From: Nocardia puris
GTDB taxonomy: Bacteria > Actinomycetota > Actinomycetes > Mycobacteriales > Mycobacteriaceae
NCBI RefSeq assembly: GCF_003315035.1
Contig: NZ_QNRE01000006.1
Coordinates: 124,001-188,000, forward strand
Direction: 5' to 3'
DNA length: 64,000 bases
Shown here: positions 60,977-64,000 of the stretch, piece after piece
Position numbering within the stretch: position 1 is the stretch's first letter
How the letters are laid out: every line of letters begins with the position of its first letter
The notes under the pieces: model-generated
Databases searched by the model: none
What the model saw: the letters and a program-made list of their open reading frames with translations, nothing else
What the model was told of the DNA's origin: nothing
Translations under genes and position numbers: made by a program

Positions 60977-61477
60977 ATGCCCGACCACACCCACCTCACC
61001 GACACCGACCACGCCCACCTCCGGCGCTGCGTCGACCTCGCGCGCGAAGCCCTCGACGCCGGCGACCAGCCGTTCGGCTCCGTCCTCGTCGACGCCGACG
61101 GCCGGGTGCTGCGGGAGGCGCGCAACCGCGACAACACCGTCGACCACACCCAGCACCCGGAATTCGAACTGGCGCGGTGGGCCGCCGCCGAACTACCCCC
61201 GCAGCGCCGCGCGACCAGTGTCGTCTACACCTCCGGCGAACACTGCCCGATGTGCAGCGCCGCCCACGCCTGGGCCGGCCTCGGCCGCATCGTCTACGTC
61301 GCGAGCTCCGCTCAGCTCACCGAGTGGCGCGCCGGCTGGGGCGCCCCGGCGAGCCCGGTCGCCGCCCTCCCCATCAACGCCATCGCGCCGCACATCCCCG
61401 TCGCGGGCCCCGACCCGACCCTCACCGACGAGATCAAAGCCCTCCACGCCCGCAGCCTCGGCCTCCCCGAGAACTGA
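60977..61477 (+). CDS. nucleoside/nucleobase deaminase (cytidine deaminase-like fold)
   Basis: A 166-residue CDA-fold zinc deaminase. The catalytic H-x-E is in HPEFE (H60, E62) and the second zinc motif is HCPMCSAAHAW (C90, C93). It resembles the guanine/tRNA-adenosine deaminase branch. The substrate may be guanine, cytosine or another base. The start is leaderless, with a GntR-type operator over the promoter and the GntR gene converging from the other side. Confidence 0.85.
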   Translation: MPDHTHLTDTDHAHLRRCVDLAREALDAGDQPFGSVLVDADGRVLREARNRDNTVDHTQHPEFELARWAAAELPPQRRATSVVYTSGEHCPMCSAAHAWAGLGRIVYVASSAQLTEWRAGWGAPASPVAALPINAIAPHIPVAGPDPTLTDEIKALHARSLGLPEN

Positions 61478-61514
61478 CCTACCGGCCCCTCCCCGCTCCC
61501 TGCCGGAGAACCCC

Positions 61515-62162
61515 CTACTCCCCCACCCCTTCCCGCCCCGCCGCCAACTCCCGACTCGTCTCCACATGCTTCGCCGCCAACCGCGCCGCCCGCTCCCCAT
61601 CCCGCGCCGCGACCGCCAGGAACAACTGCTCGTGCTCCTCCGCCACCAGCAGCAGATCGTCGTGCTGCGCCAATAACCACCGCATCCGGCTGCGCAACGT
61701 CCGCTCCAGCTCACCGAGCAGTTCGTTCGCGGCCAGCTCCACCACGATCTCGTGAAAATCCGCGGCCGCCCGTCGCGCCCCCACCGCGTCACCGGCCCGC
61801 GCCGCCGCCCACTCGTCGTCCAGCCGGGCGCGCAACCGGCGCAACCCTTCCCGGCTCGCCCGCTCGGCCGCCAACCGGAACGCCATCACCTCGAACGCCG
61901 TGCGCACCTCGTACAGATCGGAGATGTCGGCGGCGGTGAACTCCCGCACCACCGCCCAGCTGCGCGGGCGCGGCGTCACCAGCCCCTCGGCCACCAGCTC
62001 CCGCAGCGCGTCGCGAATCGGCAGGCGGCTCACGCCCAGTTCGGCGGCCAGCTCGCGTTCGATCAGCTTGCTGCCGGGCCGCCGGACACCCTCGATGATC
62101 TCCCCCCGCAACCGCCGGACCACCCGCCGCGACTCGGGCTCGAACACCTCAGCGCCACTCAT
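61515..62162 (-). CDS. GntR-family regulator (FadR/FCD type)
   Basis: A 215-residue regulator: N-terminal winged HTH (GEIIEGVRRPGSKLIERELAAELGVSRLPIRDALRELVAEGLV) and C-terminal all-helical FCD effector domain (LYEVRTAFEVMAFRLAAERA...). Metal-binding His/Asp of the FCD domain are only partly visible. Start ATG 62162. It is convergent with the deaminase gene, separated by 37 nt. I infer that it controls that gene through the TTGGTATGCCA sites. Confidence 0.9.
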   Translation of the reverse strand: MSGAEVFEPESRRVVRRLRGEIIEGVRRPGSKLIERELAAELGVSRLPIRDALRELVAEGLVTPRPRSWAVVREFTAADISDLYEVRTAFEVMAFRLAAERASREGLRRLRARLDDEWAAARAGDAVGARRAAADFHEIVVELAANELLGELERTLRSRMRWLLAQHDDLLLVAEEHEQLFLAVAARDGERAARLAAKHVETSRELAAGREGVGE

Positions 62163-62197
62163 GGCCGACAGTCTGACACGCCCCCGCACACACGAGA

Positions 62198-62230
62198 ACG
62201 CCCGGCCGGAAAGGGGTTCCGGCCGGGCGT
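62198..62230 (-). terminator. terminator of ctaC-ctaF
   Basis: A 14-bp stem ACGCCCGGCCGGAA (62198-62211) with TTCCGGCCGGGCGT (62217-62230), immediately after the ctaF stop in its direction. Confidence 0.75.
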
Positions 62231-62245
62231 TCGCGAGAATTCGGA

Positions 62246-62662
62246 TCAGTGCTTCTCGGGACCCAGGTGGTACTCGAACACCAGGCCCGCGGCGGCGACG
62301 ATCACGCACACCACGCCGACGGCGATCAGCCAGGGCTCGAAGAACGCCAGGCCCAGCGCGGTGACCGAACCGGCGGCCGCGAGGGTGATCGGCCAGGGGC
62401 TGCCCGGGGAGAAGAAGCCCAGGTCGCCCGCGCCGTCGACGATCTCGGCGTCTTCGTAGTCCTCGGGACGCAGGTCGAGGCGGCGCGCGATGAACCGGAA
62501 GTAGGTGCCGACGATCAGCGACAGACCCGCGGTGAGCACGATGGCGGTGGTGCCCGCCCACTCCACGCCGGTGCGCGACTGCGCGGTGAAGAAGGCGTAG
62601 ACGACGCCGACGAGGATGAAGAACACCGTCAGCAGTTCGAAAATGCGCGCTTCGATCTTCAT
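62246..62662 (-). CDS. ctaF: cytochrome c oxidase subunit IV (CtaF)
   Basis: A 138-residue actinobacterial aa3-oxidase subunit IV with four predicted helices. MKIEARIFELLTVFFILVGVVYAFF, EDYEDAEIVDGAGDLGFFSPGSPWP and the C-terminal VFEYHLGPEKH are the family landmarks. It is 13 nt after ctaC and clearly an operon partner, as in Rv2199c-Rv2200c. Confidence 0.95.
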   Translation of the reverse strand: MKIEARIFELLTVFFILVGVVYAFFTAQSRTGVEWAGTTAIVLTAGLSLIVGTYFRFIARRLDLRPEDYEDAEIVDGAGDLGFFSPGSPWPITLAAAGSVTALGLAFFEPWLIAVGVVCVIVAAAGLVFEYHLGPEKH

Positions 62663-62675
62663 GTCGGATCAGTCC

Positions 62676-63761
62676 TCACTTGCTCTCGGGCGCGCTCTTG
62701 GCCGAGCGATCGGTGTTGAACGGCTGGGTCGAGATGGAGACCGGCGACTCGCCGATCGCCTCGAGCGCCTGGGCGTTGGTCAGACCCGAGCGTCGCGCGT
62801 CCAGATACTCGGTGAACCGCTCCGGCGACACCGCCCTGACCTCGAAGTTCATCATCGAGTGGAAGGTACCGCACATCTCGGCGCAGCGGCCGACGAAGGC
62901 GCCTTCCTTCTCGATCTTCGTGATCTGGAAGACGTTGTCGGAGTTGTTCTCCTTCGGGTTCGGCATCACGTCGCGCTTGAACAGGAACTCCGGCACCCAG
63001 AAGGAGTGGATGACGTCGGTGGCGGCGAGCTCGAACTCGATGATCTTGCCGGTCGGCAGCACCAGGACCGGAACCTCGGTGGAGGTGCCGACGGTCTCGA
63101 CGGTGTTGTACTTCAGGTAGGAGAGGATGTCCTGCTCCGGCTTGCCGTGCACCGGGCCGGGGTTCGGGTGGCCTTCCGCGTCCGTGCGCTTCTGGTAGCC
63201 CTCCAGCTGCGCCTGCGCGGCCGCCTGGCGGTCGGCGTCGACGCCGTCGAACTGGTAGCCGTCCTTGAAGTCGACGGTGCGGTAGCCGAACTTCCAGTTC
63301 CACTGGAAGGCGGTGACGTCGACGACCACGTCCGGGTTGTCCACCTTCTCGTGGACGTAGTTCTGCACCACCACGGTGAAGTAGAACAGCACCGCGATGA
63401 TGACGAACGGGATGGCCGTGTAGGTCAGCTCGAGCGACACGTTGTAGCCGGTCTGGCGGGGGAACTCCGGGGAGTCCTTCTTCTTGCGGTGGAACGCGAT
63501 GGTCCAGAAGGTCAGGCCCCAGACCAGCACGCCCATCGCCAGCGCGGCGATGACGGACCAGGTCCACAGCTCCCGCATCCGGGTGGCCTGCGGGGTGACA
63601 CCCGAGGGCCAGCCGAACCGCAGCCAAACATTGTCGATCGAGCAGCCCGAGACGAGCAGCGCGGTGATCCCCAAGGACACCGCCAGCCCGGCCCGCCGAA
63701 GGATGCGGCCCTGACCCCGTACGGGTCGTGCCCCGATCTCTTCGCTCGCCTTGTGCGCCAC
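62676..63761 (-). CDS. ctaC: cytochrome c oxidase subunit II
   Basis: A 361-residue CuA-containing subunit. A lipoprotein-type signal ends in LLVSGC, two helices follow, then the periplasmic cupredoxin domain: FQWNWKFGY, VIHSFWVPEFLFKRDVMPNP and the CuA motif CAEMCGTFHSMM. The GTG at 63761 is chosen because AGGAAGG lies 7 nt upstream; GTG 63767 and an ATG near 63788 are alternatives that overlap or precede the site. Electrons arrive from QcrC and pass to CtaD, which is outside this window. Confidence 0.95.
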   Translation of the reverse strand: MAHKASEEIGARPVRGQGRILRRAGLAVSLGITALLVSGCSIDNVWLRFGWPSGVTPQATRMRELWTWSVIAALAMGVLVWGLTFWTIAFHRKKKDSPEFPRQTGYNVSLELTYTAIPFVIIAVLFYFTVVVQNYVHEKVDNPDVVVDVTAFQWNWKFGYRTVDFKDGYQFDGVDADRQAAAQAQLEGYQKRTDAEGHPNPGPVHGKPEQDILSYLKYNTVETVGTSTEVPVLVLPTGKIIEFELAATDVIHSFWVPEFLFKRDVMPNPKENNSDNVFQITKIEKEGAFVGRCAEMCGTFHSMMNFEVRAVSPERFTEYLDARRSGLTNAQALEAIGESPVSISTQPFNTDRSAKSAPESK

Positions 63762-64000
63762 GCTCACGCCTTCCTGGTCGCCACACATTCCGACAGTGTG
63801 CCGCCGCGAGCCGTGATCCGCCCCGGCGACACTTTCAAGCACATGTCAGGGCGTTCCCGGCACCGCGTGCGCCACCTGAGAACGACCTGAGTACTACGCA
63901 GCGTAGACCAAACCGGCGCCCGGTTCGCCGCCGGGTCACGTTCGACACTCCGCGCGAGCCGATCCCGGCGCGAACACCGGCGCATCCGCGCTGGATACGG
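63762..64000. other. upstream region of ctaC, to window end
   Basis: No gene is seen. CTACGC-A-GCGTAG (63894-63906) is a 13-bp palindrome in the region where the ctaC promoter should lie. In M. tuberculosis asnB follows beyond ctaC, but it does not begin inside the window. Confidence 0.4.

Noticed and set aside
60333..61676. A plus-strand frame across the gap and the deaminase gene
   Set aside because: Thr/Pro/Arg-rich with no start signal; it overlaps the real deaminase gene in another frame.

Overview
The window is a chromosomal segment of a high-GC actinomycete of the Nocardia/Rhodococcus/Mycobacterium (mycolate-forming) group, most likely a Nocardia. The evidence is very high GC, frequent GTG starts, ATGA/GTGA gene overlaps, many leaderless-looking starts with a -10 box 6-7 nt upstream, Lsr2, the qcrCAB/ctaE/ctaC/ctaF bc1-aa3 branch, PimB', MptA and PknL. 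From about 17.2 to 48.6 kb, and again at 62.2-63.8 kb, the genes match (in reversed orientation) the Mycobacterium tuberculosis Rv2172c-Rv2200c neighbourhood: metF, idsA2, mptA, Rv2175c, pknL, aroG, Rv2179c, qcrB/A/C, ctaE, trpD, Rv2191, RipC-type peptidases, pimB', Rv2186c-Rv2182c homologues, ctaF and ctaC. Gene identities are from reading motifs, not from database searches.

Layout. 1-0.6 kb: two decayed gene relics (malate synthase G and IspE fragments). 0.6-2 kb: a small membrane protein and a secreted protein. 2.2-15.9 kb: a twelve-gene, tightly coupled operon preceded by an S-box (SAM) riboswitch and a tiny leader ORF ending in Cys-Cys-Arg-Arg. It encodes an amino-acid-type ABC importer, an acetyltransferase, a peptide/nickel-type ABC importer with fused ATPases, two NtaA/DszA-like flavin monooxygenases, a DUF1684 protein and an MsnO8-like flavin oxidoreductase. 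I read it as an organosulfur scavenging system. 16.3-17.2 kb: Lsr2 and CutA. 17.2-28.6 kb: MetF, a prenyl diphosphate synthase, an SDR/MarR pair, CrtI, MptA, CrtB, the Rv2175c-type regulator and PknL. Carotenoid genes are woven into the lipoglycan locus, and a second, broken copy of the crtI start sits directly behind the prenyl synthase.

28.7-42.7 kb: AroG, an exoribonuclease with an apparent CTG start, the cytochrome bc1 operon with CtaE, TrpD, a stand-alone Lrp-type sensor domain, a DEDDh/GIY-YIG fusion protein, two NlpC/P60 peptidoglycan hydrolases that share an upstream 11-bp phased repeat, and a zinc-peptidase-like membrane protein. 42.7-48.6 kb: PimB', two small proteins (one SRPBCC), an ArsA-type ATPase (apparent CTG start), a CXXC protein, a ROK glucokinase and a PlsC acyltransferase, all on one strand.

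49-64 kb: a more variable stretch with a metallophosphoesterase, a PPOX-family protein, a BCCT transporter preceded by direct repeats, a frameshifted SpoOM-like gene, an AarF/UbiB kinase, a PhoD-type Tat lipoprotein phosphatase, an FAD oxidoreductase, a membrane-protein/regulator pair with two palindromic operators, a deaminase and a GntR regulator that probably shares two operators with it, and finally ctaF and ctaC. No tRNA, rRNA, CRISPR array, insertion sequence or prophage was seen.
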